Below are positions 45,201-59,600 of a stretch of 64,000 nucleotides of DNA, in pieces. Below the pieces are notes generated by a model. It was not told the origin of the DNA, made no database searches, and was given only the letters and a program-made list of their open reading frames with translations. Origin of the DNA: Apostichopus japonicus (taxonomy: Eukaryota; Echinodermata; Holothuroidea; Aspidochirotida; Stichopodidae); contig NC_092561.1 in NCBI RefSeq assembly GCF_037975245.1, forward strand, positions 17,677,001 to 17,741,000, in the 5' to 3' direction. Positions within the stretch are counted from its first letter, which is position 1. Each line of letters starts with the position of its first letter. The position numbers and the translations under genes are program-made.

Positions 45201-47400
45201 GAACTTCATAAAGAAAAAAAGGTTGGTTCACAAGGCAACAAGTTGCAACATGGGTAGCGTTCTGGGTTCTGAATACTCTGCATTAATAATCAGAATTTGA
45301 TCAAGACTGCTGTGGATAGAGATGAAGGGGTTCACTATCGCGTCACACGGTGGACCCCTATAAAATGGTAGTGGTGGTGAGCGCCGGGGTAGGGGTAATG
45401 GGGGAGGGGTGGTTGAAACGAAACGAAAAAAGCAGGTCCTTGCTTCGTCATTATCACTGGAATCACGAAAATAGATGTGATCCGGTATTCGCCGAAAGAA
45501 GCTCAAATTAGCATAGTTGTTACACCCTGATCCTTGAACGTGTTGGAACTGTGAGCTGCTCAATATTTAACTATCGAAAAGTAGCTTTTCTGATTAGCCC
45601 CATCATTTCAATGACTACTTGATACAATGATAGAATTTTATCCCAAGTGAGATAAAAATCAATCCATACTCTTGCGTACATAAGCTTTTTTCTTGAGTGT
45701 GTTAGCAATCATTTCATAACGTATCACGTTTTACAAACACTTTTATATCTGCTTCCCATAACTTACTATTAACGAGATATATACCTGGCAATAACGTTCG
45801 TTTCAACTCGACATGCAAAATTTCATCATTGAAAACGTTATAGGAATAAAGGTTACCAGCATTAGCGTTTTTACACTAGATCTAGCGTTTTTACGTTTCA
45901 AAATTTTTTAGGGTTCTGTCGTACGTTATTTTAAATTAGGCGGAATCTCGCGTTCTTCGCCCAAAACTGGTAATTCACAAAATAATAAACTTTCGACCAA
46001 ATTACCATTCGGCAACCCAATAAAATTTATTTATAGGTTTCCGTGGCTTTACATACCGCATAAACTGTTTCATGAGAAATTGAAGTAGGGAGAATGACGT
46101 CATGCGACATGTACTGAAGCCTGAAGGCACCCATCCAACTGATGGCGCTCTGCTTGTACGCAAGAAAGTACCGGCGCGTAATACAAACACTACGTCTTTG
46201 ACATAACTAAAGTGATAAAGTTGGCATAAATCACTCGAAATGGTGATATCGTGTGCCGCACATGTTTTCCTTAGGAAGCGATCGTACAAGCAATTATATA
46301 AGAATCCAATTACTTTATTAGTGTCGTCTGCTCAGCTGCTGTATTGTTATTCACTGGACCCTGGATATAGTTAGCCTAGGCCCCTGGACCGGCTACGGCT
46401 GTCCTTTCGGATGCGATATGACTAAAGCCTAGGTCATAACTGAAGTGTATACAGTTAAGTGTATACAGTGTATAATAGTTTAGTCCACTAACATATCTAG
46501 AATTGTACAAATATTCAAACACATCCTCCATTTGCAACATATTCACAACACTGTGATTGTAAGGCCTAATGATATTCACTAACCATGTTCGGACAAAGCT
46601 TTGTGGGCAAAACGACACACTCAAGCCACTACTCGTGCTAAAATCTCATCCTTTGATGACTGTGACTGAATGTAGACATGCATCAAACTTTGTTCACTCT
46701 CACTTCAAAAGGTGGGATCTGTTATCCTGCATAGACTACTACCCACTTTATAACATTAACAATAAACTGAGAACTGCATGCACAGACTAATATGGAAGTA
46801 TTACACAAAAGTAGGTGTGTGTGAGAAGGGGGAGGGCATAGGGTTGCTTTTTCACGGCATTTTCCAGAGACAACTATGAAACTATCTGAGTGGAGCACTA
46901 AAATAATACAAGCAAGAACAAATGTTTGCCATGTGCCTCTCAGCTACCGGAAATGACACTTTCCAGACATTAATAGTTGCAAAAAACACTCCACTTACTC
47001 GAGTCTTTAGAGGTGGAAAAAAAGGTTTCAAAGTTGGTTCTTAAGTCAGAAGTATATTATACTTACCACTCTGGTCGCCATAACGTTATGTCTCTGTTGT
47101 GAAAAGTACACCTACTCTTAAAAAAACGGGTAAAATCAATTTCAGTTTCAGTCAAATGTCGAATGCACAATATATGAATGAAGACGTATAAATGATCTGG
47201 ATTTTGGCCATACAACGCAAAGCGCCGTTACTTTTTTTTTCAAGGCGTCACACGGCGATACTCTGTGTCAGCGTTCTTCCTAGTTCAATTTCTATGGTCT
47301 GAGCCGTTGAACTATTGCGTAATCTGTGTTTACATGACATCTAGCAGACGATGTGTACACTGCAATATACAGTACCGTGCGTACACGTATAACTAAGTCC
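42216..47400. other. Intergenic, no gene recognised
   Basis: Open frames of up to 123 codons (for example 44392-44763) show no known domain. A G-rich block lies at 44228-44284 (GGGCGGGGCGGGGCGGGG), a candidate quadruplex. The region 43740-44040 has the look of an old dispersed repeat, but I cannot assign it. The upstream regulatory region of the SLC5-like gene must lie at its right end; no TATA box or initiator could be identified. Confidence 0.4.
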
Positions 47401-47521
47401 ATTTGCGAACTTGGAACTCCGTGGTGAGCAAGGAACTTATGTTTGGCAGTGTCTTCAGCAAACTGCTTCCGCCTGTATTAAAGGATTTGTGATTTACTTC
47501 AATGAAAACGAAGAGAAGAAT

Positions 47522-47605
47522 ATGGCTACTGAAACCGAGTTGGCAACGCTCGATTTCGTGATAATCGGGGTGTATTTCGTCTGTGTGATCGCTGTCGGTC
47601 TTGGG
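47522..47605 (+). CDS. SLC5A-like: SLC5-like exon 1 (start codon, first membrane helix)
   Basis: 28 codons from ATG 47522 (context AGAATATGG) to donor GTACGT at 47606, phase 0. The frame is open back to 47411 but has no ATG there, so 47522 is the first usable start. It contains the hydrophobic [17 protein letters not shown]. An additional upstream untranslated exon cannot be excluded. Confidence 0.88.
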
Positions 47606-50600
47606 GTACGTACAATAGGCTGCTATAGGTCGTTAGGCCTAGCCTACATATATTGAAGTTAAAAATGCATATATTTCAGGTGGTTAGTCGTAGATTTAAA
47701 TACAGATCGTTGACTACAGTAACAGTGAATAATGACCGGAGTGCATTTGCTCAATCGTCACAAGCTGTGGTATAGTTAGTGTTGCTCAGGACATGTCCCT
47801 GGTAATTGTCCCTGGTAAATGTCCCATGGTAGAACATAACAAAGAGTTTAGAAAGTTTGTATGTCAATGACCTACCAAAGTGTTTTTTTTTAGGTTTAAA
47901 GCATCAAAAGTGACATGTTATGTAAGGTATCTTATGCAAACTGAATAACATAACATTAAAAATTAGAAGGTAAGAAGTCAATTGTTTTGTCATAAATTAA
48001 ACTTTTTCTTTTACATTCATTTACCAGTCTATGTGTAGATCTAACAGAGGCAGTGCTGAAGGTTACTTCTTGGCAGGGAGTACTATGCTATGGCTACCTG
48101 TAAGTGCCATCAATATTCTTAATAACCATTCTGTTTGCATGTGAACCTACCCACATTAATGTACCGTACAATAAAAGCATCTTTTGAATTTCGATGACAG
48201 GTCTTTCTAAACCAATCAAGTATATTTCTGACACGATTTTCAAGGCATCCTTCCAGTTTTGTTCAACTAAATTTTGAAGTTTAATTTATGAATAATTAAC
48301 AGGTTCTTCATAATCCCTTTCACCGAACCAAACGACGGCCCAATGGTCATATAGTACTTATGTTATTGAAAACAACAACCTCTGTTTCTAAGCTATATAG
48401 AATTTTGTCCATATTTTAACTGAATATGCAGAGGTTAAAAAAAAAAAGAGGTACATCATTAAATGTCAACAACCAACCAGGCTCTATTGTTTGTATTTTC
48501 ATCAATGCATATTTATTAGTTTATAGTGAATAATTTACCATAACATCACATTCAAATTAGTAAAGTAAATTAATAAAAAAGTAAGACTGATTTTTCGTCA
48601 TTGAATATTTCACTCATAAATCTGATGTATTTTATAAAGTGCATTACATGAAATGAATTAAAAGACTTTTGTAATTTTAAAAAACAGCAGACAGCTTAAC
48701 ATCACATAAATTAATTTATCGCTTCTTTTTGATGATGAATAGTTATAACGTAATTTCCAATGTCATTGCATATAATTACTTACTATTACATGTCAATGTC
48801 ATTGCATATAATTACTTACTATTACAGGTCAATGTCATTGCATATAATTACTTACTATTACATGTCAATGTCATTGCATATAATTACTTACTATTACAGG
48901 TCAATGTCATTGTATATAATTACTTACTGTTACAGGTCGGTGCTTCCCTATTCGCCAGTAACATTGGAAGCGAGCATTTCATTGGCCTCGCTGGGTCTGG
49001 TGCTTCCTCGGGAATAGCGGTCGGTGCTTTCGAACTAAATGTAGGTTTTCCTTTCGTCATCTGCAATCTGATAGTCATCCCATTTTCCATGTCTTCTGTT
49101 AACATCAATCTTCCTTTTTTCCTGAAATGTTTCCTTTATTTCAAAGAAAATGTTTTTCAAACAAATTGCCGTAAAGATGGAAATAAAGCGAAAAGCAAAG
49201 GAAAAAAAAACAAAGAGAAAAATAGAGAAAGATAAGAAAAGAGAAGTTTACATGTTTTCTTGAAACATATTTGTCCTCTAAAGTATATTTCAACAATAGG
49301 TACGTGTCTCTTGAATTGCCATTGTGTAAGACTTATTTCACTAACTTTGATGACACAGTTGTGAAATAGGGCATATATGTTGTATTTATTAATATTTTTG
49401 AAGTTTAAAAGTAAATCAAAGTTATATCTGAAACTGATTCAGACCTGAAATAAAATCATTCCAGTTTTGTTGACCAGCAATTAGTTTGTTGGTGAGTGTG
49501 TAAGTGGACTGTGAGAGAATGGGTGAGTTAGTACAGTGTGAGTGGGTATAAGTGGGTGGGTAATAGTGGGCAAGTGGGAGTCGTCCTTCCATACTACTAC
49601 CCATATGTTGGTTCTGCTTCTGGGTGTCCCCTTCATCACAGGGAATTATGTATTTACTATTTTTCGCATTTTTTGCAGTTAAATTGTTTTCAGGTTTACA
49701 AATCTGTTTTCACCAAACACTGACAATAGTTTCAGTGATCTGTATAAGAATTATCATGTCCAGCTATGTATGTATATAGCAATCTATCCTTTTTTGCATA
49801 ACATTTTGCTATGCAATATTAGATCAATTTAACATATCTCACATGCATCAAGACCTATGAATGATTTTTTCACATAGTAATTGGCAGAATCCATTATTAG
49901 TTTATCTCTGTATTTCAGCTACTTCAGTATGGTACATATATTGAAGGAGCTATATAATTGTGGTTGGGGTCAAAGTCCACTTTCTTATCTGAGAAGGTTT
50001 TGTTTTGTAATGGCGTTATCAATCGTCGTGGTAATCTCATTGGTTATATACTTCTCGCTAAGCAAATATAAAGCTTCTGTAAAGCGTTTAGACTATTTCC
50101 AAGGTAGCTATGAAACGATGGTCCGATGGATAAAACACACAAAAGAATTAGACTACAGTATAAAATGCACCAGGTGTTCAAGTAAAATATAAACAGACTA
50201 GTAGCTGAAATGTCAAACGTTCCTGACTTGTAGATTATTTGAGATCTACACATGGCCATGATGGCCTTAGTAAAGTCCTGCTAGGCTGTCAAGTGTATAG
50301 TCTGTGGTGTGCATACTCATGGATATTAACATTTATGTTAAAAAAAACGCACATAATGTTAGTCATTAAATTGTCATTCACATGTGGCTTGCTCTCTAAA
50401 TGATTCCAAAATTTGATTAATAGTTTGTTTCTGTATATTAAGAGCGATTAGTTTAATAGTTTGTGTTTAATAGAAAGTGTGCAATGCAGCAATGAATGAA
50501 CAGGAAACAATTATATATGACATACAGTTAGAATTCTTTGAACTATTTTGTCCTCAATTTTAATCATCTAAATATGGTAAATACAGACCAGATTTGATTA

Positions 50601-53600
50601 CCTGTTAATAAACTTACTTCATGAATGAAGGTCTGTAATTAAGGTTTAATCAGGACTTTTAATCTGGAATATATATGGTGCCCAAAGGTTGGGAAGGAAA
50701 GAACGAACCAATACATGATTAACAACACAATGACAGTTAATGATGTTAGCTTTACCGACCAGTAAAGAGATTTTCAAGGCAATGTTTCATCTCGTCTTAT
50801 AGTATTCTGCCCATTCGATGCAACCCCCACCTTCCCCTACACACTCCCTTCATCCTACCCCAAATTTCATATTTCTACATGCGATATTATCTATAAATGT
50901 CCTATGAGAGTAAGCCTAAAATATCCCTGAAATATGTCCAAATTTGCAAAAATATTGTAACTTGCTTTAATTACACTTATACTTCGAATTTCTGATGTTT
51001 AGTTGCTTTGCAACGTTTTTAAACATTTTTATTTTGTTTACTACTTTGAAAATCGTGACTCTCTGACTTGAATCTCATGATTAATTATAAATGTGAAGAA
51101 TTCTTGTTGCAAAATGTTCCTGTATCCTGTCGATCTTATTAATCATGGTAACCACCCCTTCCATAGTTTAGTTTAGTAGAAAAAAGGGATCAGGAGGGAC
51201 ACTCAAGTCCCCATCAAGGACCCTATAGGAGAGAGAAGAAAACTGAAGACAAAAACACTCAGACCCGATTACAATGCTTAAAGTGCTTGTCCAAAGGCAA
51301 ACCATTCCACTCATTCACAACCCTATTAGACAAAAAGTTATGCCGAATGTTAATCCTACTATGCGACTTTTGGAGTTTAAGACAATGACCTCTGGTACAA
51401 CTACTGTTAGCAAACATGAAAAAGTCGGTAAAGGATAAATTGTCAAAACCATACACAATCTTGAAAAACTGAATCAAGTCCCCACGTAACCTCCTAAGCT
51501 CCAGTGTGGTGAGATTCAACAGTTGTAACTGCCTATAATAAGGAACACTCTTTAAGGAACTAATCATCCTAGTAGCCCTCCTCTGGACCTTTTCAAGTTT
51601 GATTGAGTGACTAATCAGTATTTCTATAATTATCATTCCTGAATTAGTGTACCTCTCTCTCTAGTTTCCTATGTATGTACGTACCAACTGCTCAACTGTA
51701 AAGCCCTGTATTTTAACACATATTTCCAGATTTTGTTCGAGTCCTTTTCGACATATATGTAACTATAAAACAGGCATAATCTTTTAACCATTTACCGATT
51801 CCAACTTGTCAAATCTAGCCATAATCACCACAACCTAGTCTTGGCATTTTACCACAGGGGATGTATTTACCGTTTATATGGCATAGTCGAGCACTTTGTT
51901 GACAAATTTAGCAGAGCTATTTTATTCGAATCGTAAACAGAAGTTTATGATGGATCTGCGTGTTGCTTGTTTGCAGGTCGCTGAGAATCCTTTGTCTCAT
52001 GATGGAAAAAAACCAAGAAAAAAAAAAAGAGCAAATAAACCCTGCTCCAGCAATTTAAAACTGATTGTGGTTTTATACTGGGATGAAACATGCATAAACC
52101 TGTATAGCTGTACCCGTATCTACCTGTCTTTGTATGTTTGTCTGTTTGTCTGTCTATCTTTCTGTCTGTCTGTCTGTCTGTCTGAGGATAGCAAGTCAAA
52201 ACTTAACAGATGCTTAAAAAAAAGTTCAAGATAAAGAGAAAAAGAAAACGAGAAAAACAACAAGTGAATTAAACAACAAAGTTTTTTTCATTTGTTTTTT
52301 TTTAAATTAATCCCTCGATCTTTATTTTTTTAATTTAAATTCCTTTCTTTTGCAGGCAATTCTAATCCTTCAGATATTAGGATGGGTCTTTATTTTTGAT
52401 TTCAATTCCTTTCTTCTCCAGGCCATTCTAATCATTCAGATAATAGGATGGGTCTTTATTTTTGTTTATAAATTGCTTTCTTCTCCAGGCCATTCTAATC
52501 ATTCAGATATTTGGATGGGTCTTTATTTTTGTTTATAAATTCCTTTCTTCTCCAGGCCATTCTAATCATTCAGATATTTGGATGGGTCTTTATTTTTGTT
52601 TTAAATTCCTTTGTTTTTCAGGCCATTCTAATCCTTCAGATATTAGGATGGGTCTTCCTTCCGGTCTATCTTGCCGGCGGTGTTTTTACCATGCCGGACT
52701 ACTTGAAGAAGAGGTTAGGTGGACAACGGATTCAGATGTACATTGCCTTCCTCTCTCTCCTCTTGTACATCTTTACGAAAATTTCTGTAAGTAATTGTTG
52801 GGATAACAAGTTACAACTAATCTTGTAGTACTGGTATGGCTTTATCGTAATAATGAAGTCATTTGTCACAGAAAGATGAAATATGGGAGTAAGTATGTTT
52901 CTGTGATCAATATATTAGCATTTATTTTATTGTAAAAGTATGAATAATGTTTCAGCTTGATATAGTGTAGCCTCTCAAATATAATATTCTTGGGTATTAA
53001 ACATCCAAAGCTGCTTTGATGCATCTATGCCTGGCTATAACTGGGACCTTTTAAATCATATTAATCTTTCTACCTAAAATATCTGTAATATATTTATATA
53101 TATGCATATTCGGACTGAGGACCTTATTAGATATATGAAAAAACTGGCTGTTCTGGAACAAAACATCCTTGATATTCATAGTTGTAGGTGTTCCATATAT
53201 GCTATAATTTAGTGGTTGTGTGAGGTACGTTTGGAATTCAATGCCAGGATCACAGCATTAAGTTTTAATTGTCTCATATGCTTCATGTTATAGAATCCCT
53301 ACAAACATTTATGGAATAGTTTAGCGAACTTAAGCTTCTTTAATCAATATTCAAAAGTTTATAACGCCTCTAATGAGACAATAAATCAACATCTTTTAGC
53401 AATCTTCTCCTCAAGTTAAAGTGACAAGTGAGCTCTGAGTTTTTCATATATATTTTCACATTCACATTCCTGCAGGTTGATCTGTTCTCGGGGGCATTGT
53501 TTATACAAGAAGCACTTGGATGGAATCTTTACCCAGCTATCATGTCCTTGCTATTTATCACAGCTATATACACAGTTACAGGAGGCCTAGCTGCTGTTAT

Positions 53601-56600
53601 CTATACTGACACCCTTCAGGCCTTCATCATGTTAGGGGGAGCAGCCTATCTTTGTGCTCGCAGTAAGTGTATCCATGCAGCTATTATGTCCTTGCTATTT
53701 ATCACAGCTATATAAACAGAATGACATGGGGCCTTCCTGCTGTTGTCTATACTGACACCCTACAGGCCTTCATCATGTTAGGGGGAGCAGCCTATCTTTG
53801 TGCTCGCAGTAAGTGTTTCCATGCAGCTATTATGTCCTTGCTATTTATCACAGCTATACAAACACAGTAACATGGGGCCTTCTTGCTGTTATCTATACTG
53901 ACACCCTACAGCCCTTCATCATGTTAGGGGGAACAGCCTATCTTTGTGCTCGCAGTAAGTGTATCCATGCTGCTATTATGTCCTTGCTATTTATTACAGC
54001 TATATAAACACAGTAACATGGGGCCTTCTTGCTGTTATCTATACTGACACCCTATACAGCCCTTCATCATGTTAGGGGGAACAGCCTATCTTTGTGCTCG
54101 GAGTAAGTGTAGGCAGCTATCATGTCCTTGCTATTTTATCACAGCTATATAGACAGAGTAACAGGGGCCTAGCTACTGCTATCTATACTGACGGCCTACA
54201 GAAACGTAAAGATTTTGATAAGTGGATAGGTCGCTTGTCCATTAATTACCTTGAGTCGTATTAAATGTTTTAATCTTGCTCAGAAAGTTGTTAATTAATT
54301 GTTCGCATTGTTTCTATGATTTTGATAATTTTTCGTGCCTCAACATATTTTTCGTTCAGCTTTTCAAGAAATAGGTGGTTACAATACCTTGGAGGACCAG
54401 TACATGACGGCATATCCAAACGAGACCAAATATGGTAACGACAGCTGTGGTTATCCTCGGGAAGATTCCTTCCACATGTTGAGGGCGCCAAGAGGCTCAG
54501 ATCTGCCTTGGCCCGGTTTTATATTCGGCCAGACGACAGCATCTCTTTGGTATTGGTGCTCAGATCAGGTAAGTAAAATCTTGCATTTCAAGATATATTC
54601 TAGTAGCAGACAATGTAGAACTTTGAAGAGAAAACTATTCCATGCTGTAAGTTGAAAACGCCTGTATCAACACCATCAACGTATCGTCAGATATGGTAAA
54701 TTGAAAGTAATTTATTTTGACTAGATGAACCTTGCCTCAATTCAGGAAATAAATACTAAAAATTCCACCAAATTTAAAAAAAAAATCATATCTTTACAGT
54801 ACAAAATGTTATGAGGATGTAGTTTTGACATGAAGATACAGAGAATTTACATCAAATGTTCAAAGCATTGTGATTCAGTTACAAGAAGATCCCTTTAAGA
54901 GTCTTAAAGAGGTAGGCCTACTTTCCAAAACAGTATCAACAATAGATGGGTGCATAAAAATGCTATCAACAATAGATGTGTGCATGAAAACAGGATCAAC
55001 AATAGATGGGTGAAAACTGACTTACCAACAGAGGGGTGGGTGTACAGACAGGTGCATAGTAGATAGATTCACTAACAGAATGGCGAAAAAAAAACTCAAT
55101 CACCAATAGAGGGGGTAATGTAAGAAAATATCACACAGAATCATTCATAAAAAAGGAAAGCTCCCCAAACAGGGACAACAGGATCACTAACAGGGGAGTT
55201 TAATTAACTTAGGTCACCAACATAGATTCCCTTCTCATATCTATACAGTAGTTGAGAGATCAAAGAACCAGCTGGTCAATAGGTAAGAGTAGTTGTCTTT
55301 TATCTACATTTGGAGATCTTTGGTTTTATTCCTCAGGTTATCGTACAGAGAGCACTATCAGCTAAGAACCTGTCTCACGGTAAAGGAGCAACCCTCTTTG
55401 CTGGGCTTTGTAAGATCACACCTCTCTTCTTTATTGTCTTGCCTGGGATGGCCAGTAGAATTCTGTTTCCTGGTAAGTCAAGATTGTGGATCGATTATAT
55501 TAGTTGCATGGACTCATAATAGGCAAAATCTGAAATTATGCTGTAACCTTTCAAAATTGCATCCATTACCCCCTTTTTAATAATTTTTTTTAATTTCTGA
55601 AGATTGTGTCACAAGTAACATAACTTGATAATCCCATTCAAATTTGCATTCCTTCCCACCTCCCTGTTTAATAGTTCCTACAGTTTCAGAATATTTTTTC
55701 ACATGTTCACGTTTTGTATTATTATTATTATTATGAAGTACAAGCCAGGAGACCAAATCAGAATTTTTACAATTTTGATATTTGAATATGACAAAGCTTG
55801 GTAAGAAATGTCCCAAAATTACAAGCAGGCATGGATCCTGTCTGGGCTGGGGGAGTGGGGAAGGGGGGAGGGGAGAGGGAGGGGTTGGTCTGCTCTTATA
55901 CGCCTTTGCGTTTCAACCCCACACACCGAAACCAACAATTAAAGTAGTTAATGATCAACACAAACCTGTGCATAGACCCAAATATACTAGACCTAATTTA
56001 TAGCCTAACTATGCCTTAGAGTAGCCTACATCATTTCACATCTACAATTCTTTTCTGGGCCCCTACATGGGTGCTGGCTTCAACAATACCCCAGGATCAT
56101 TACTCCTCCTTCTTTATCACTGTCGACCCAATGCAAAATGCAGGTTTATGCTGTATGTATATATACAAATACCCCTTCTTGCTGACATGTGCAATAGCTG
56201 AGGGGTTTATCAGCACATTGATCAAACAACATTGATTGGCAAAGAGGCAACATTATCAGAGAACGGATCTGTATTGTGGTTTAATCCATCAAAAAGCAAA
56301 GGTTATCAAATGATTTATCAGCAACTTATCTGAGTTCCAAGGGACTGATAAATAAGATATGGCTGTTTTTAGAAGGCTGTTGGAATGTTTTCTCAGGTTA
56401 CTTTGTGTCCATGATTTCAAGCCAGATGGATTTCGGGATAGATAGAAATGAATTTTTAAAGAGCAAAGATGTTATGGGATAGAACAGGGTTTGAACCAGT
56501 GACTGCCAGATTACAAGGCCAACAGCTATATACCAATTGAGTTATTCAACTTTTAATTCAATGACAATCCCTTTGCTTTGCTACAGCTCTGAAGTCATAA

Positions 56601-59600
56601 AAGGGCACACCCTTGCAGGCCTAGAATTTCACAAGTTTTGCCACTTGCTTTAATAAAACCAAAAATGCCAGTGCATAAAAAATCTACTGGATAAAATCAA
56701 ATTCACATATGCCTTTTCTTTGAATTAATTTTAAAAACAACATTTTTCGTCCTGGCAGAAAAAAATACAAGTGCCTATCTTTTCTACAACTGGCACATCC
56801 AAGTACACTGCCATTTGATAGCCAGTAAATAGCTTGACCGTTGTCTCAATTGATACAACCTAGAAAGTTAGAGGGGAGGGGTTTCAAAAGAAGTTGGCCT
56901 ATGGTGTGACAAGCCAAATGGGGACTAGAAGGCCCTCTTTGGTAAAGCAAAGGTCTTCTAAACCCTTAGGTCATTGCTTCAAAATCCATTCTATAGCCTG
57001 GACTGACTTCTTTACTCATATTGTCAGCTTTGTTTTAACATGATATCCCTGTCTGTTTGCTTTTGTGAATTTAATTTATTAATATCAATTTACCCAGATA
57101 CCACTGCTGGAGTGTAAGCGTGCATTCTATCACTGTAACTGCTTGATAGGCTTTTATGTATAGGTTTCCTTACACGAGCCATCAATATGTGCTTATATGT
57201 AACCTCTGTTGACTCAATGTTTGACAAATTTTGGTTCGTTTATCTTTCAGATCAAGTTGCTTGTGTTGATCCTGAAGTTTGTGAGGAGGTCTGTGGATCA
57301 GCTGCAGGGTGCTCCAATCTAGCATATCCTCTACTAGTAATGAATGTATTACCAACAGGTATGAATATTCATTAAGATGTAAAATCCAAAGGGTTTGTCT
57401 TGATACTAATGTTTGTGAGGAGGTCTGTAGCTCAGCTACAGGGTGCTCCAATCTAGCATACCCTCTTCTAGTAATGAATGTATTACCAACAGGTATGAAT
57501 ATTCATTTATCTGTAAAATCCAATGGGTTTGTCTTGATACTAATGTTGGTGAGGAGGTCTGTGGATCAGCTGCAGGGTGCCCCAATCTAGCATATCCTCT
57601 ACTAGTAATGAATGTATTACCAACAGGTATGAATATTCATTTAGCTGTAAAATCTAACAGCCAGTTGGGACAATTTCCTAATGCTAATACCTCTCTAAAC
57701 TGTACTCCAATATCATGCTTCAAAACACTGGTATTGACAGTACAAACAGTTCCTAACCTTGATCTGATGGAAAACATGATATTCATACTGCTTGTACCGA
57801 ATCCAATGGGTTTGTCTTGATACTAATGTTTGTAAGGAGGTATGTGGTTCAGCTGCATGGTGCTCCAATCTAGCGTATCCTCTGCTAGTAATGGCTATGA
57901 AGGTATTCATTTATTTGTTTTATCGCCAATGGTGTACAAAGGGAAAGGAAGTCTCCTAAAGGTATGAATATTTATATAGCAGTAAAATCAAACATCTTAT
58001 CATCACAGTAACAGGGTTACAGTAGCTGTGAGGATATAGAAAGTGCATTGCCATGAAAAAAACAAACACATTTCTTATGGTTCTATCCTTCATAAACAAG
58101 GACATTTCCTAGCGGTGGGTGTGGATATAAATTGGGTGAGTCAAATAGCTTGCATTGACCCAGAACTTTGTAAAAGAAGGTCTGTAGATCTCCTAGAGGC
58201 TGTTCCAGTAATAAAATAGAGATAAAAGAAAAATAATCAAGGTTGCTAGCATTCATATGAAGAAGAATGTTTGTCAAATCAAACAGTGGCATCTTGATAT
58301 TTTAAGTATAGCACTAAAAAAAAAGAAGAGGTTTAAAGTTCTGATCACTTGAGTATTTTGGGTGAAAGCAAAAAAGAGCCTTAGAAAAAACAAGGTAATG
58401 TGCTTAGAACAATAATGTTGACTTGAAACTTTGAAAACCGTGTTTTCAAAAGGTCTCTTCCTCAATAAATATGAGCAAGGGTTGTATATTACTAGTGATC
58501 ATTTTCCTGTACTGTTTTGATCTGCAGTCAGAAACTAGATGTTGCTTTTCTAGTTTTGTGGAACTAGAGGGGACAGATATAACAGTGCTTTCCGTTAATT
58601 TTGGGAGAAGGCTGGAAAGCCCAATTTAAATTTCATTTCCTCAATTGTACACAAAGGTCAATACAGGTGTCTGGTGTACAAAATAGTAATAAGTACATAT
58701 TGTGGACACTAAAAAAATGGGGGGGGGGGGGTTGTTGATCAAGCTAGTGACCACAAGAAAGAAAAGCCACAAGCAAAAGATAGTAATAATTAATAATAAT
58801 AATACATAATTTTTATATAGCGTCAAACAAACTATGACATCATTCTCGTGGCGCTTAACAATAGTTACAACATATACATTTTAGTAAAAGATACGTCTTG
58901 AGAACCGATTTGAAACCATTCAGTCTTGCAAATTTTAACCTGTTAATGAAGTGAGTTCAGCAAGTAAGGAGCATTATATGATTACGTTCTTGAGCCATAC
59001 GCCTGTGGTTTAAACCTAGGCATGAGCAACACCTGTGATGAATTAGATATTAGAGCGGAGTGATCGTGTGGATATCGGCCGAATTTGAAACAAGTTAGTT
59101 GAAACGAAGTTGAAACACTCTAGGAGTGTTAGCTGAGTGGTTAATGCCGATGCCTTTCAATCATAAGGTCCCGAGTTCGAGTCACTCCAAGATTAATGTA
59201 TGTCGTCCAGTAACAGAGTTGTTGACAATTGACAATTCATAATCATGGATGTTAAATATGAATCTAAGAGACTGACTTCGGTCAGCTTGCGGCTTTGAGA
59301 AGCCAATGATGGCTTTTCGCAAGTTACTGCTTGCAGGAGGATCTAAAATACATACAATACATTAGAGAGATAGCTTGGGCCCTTGTTATGCAGACATTTG
59401 AACACAATCAGAAGTAGTTTGTAGTTAATGCGTTCACAAATTGGGAGCCAGTGGAGCTCAATCATGGCAGGGGTATGTGCTAATATTCACAAGTTTTCGT
59501 AACAAGATGTGCAGCTGTATTCAATACGTAGATCTGTAGAAAATAAACAAAAAAAGGCAAATGTGCACAGCAACTTTTTAAAATAAATTTGTACAGAAAG

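Larger units (their letters stand above)
49041..52621 (+). other. Intron 3
   Basis: 3.6 kb, AT-rich. It holds an antisense LINE remnant (51165-51640), a TCTG microsatellite (52137-52183) and the 66-67 bp exon 4 border repeats (52335-52621). The open frame 49881-50192 has no domain. Confidence 0.8.

Noticed and set aside
47411-47521. Upstream extension of SLC5-like exon 1 by 37 codons
   Set aside because: The extension has no ATG (it begins with TTG), and SLC5 proteins of this type start close to the first helix.
47680-47703. About 20 bases (GGTTAGTCGTAGATTT) shared by intron 1 and the exon 9 donor region at 59828
   Set aside because: A single short match with an indel and no surrounding similarity; likely chance or a tiny repeat.
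59122-59189. Considered as a functional tRNA gene
   Set aside because: T-stem pairing fails at several positions, the anticodon loop has eight bases, and it continues into a SINE body inside another repeat.
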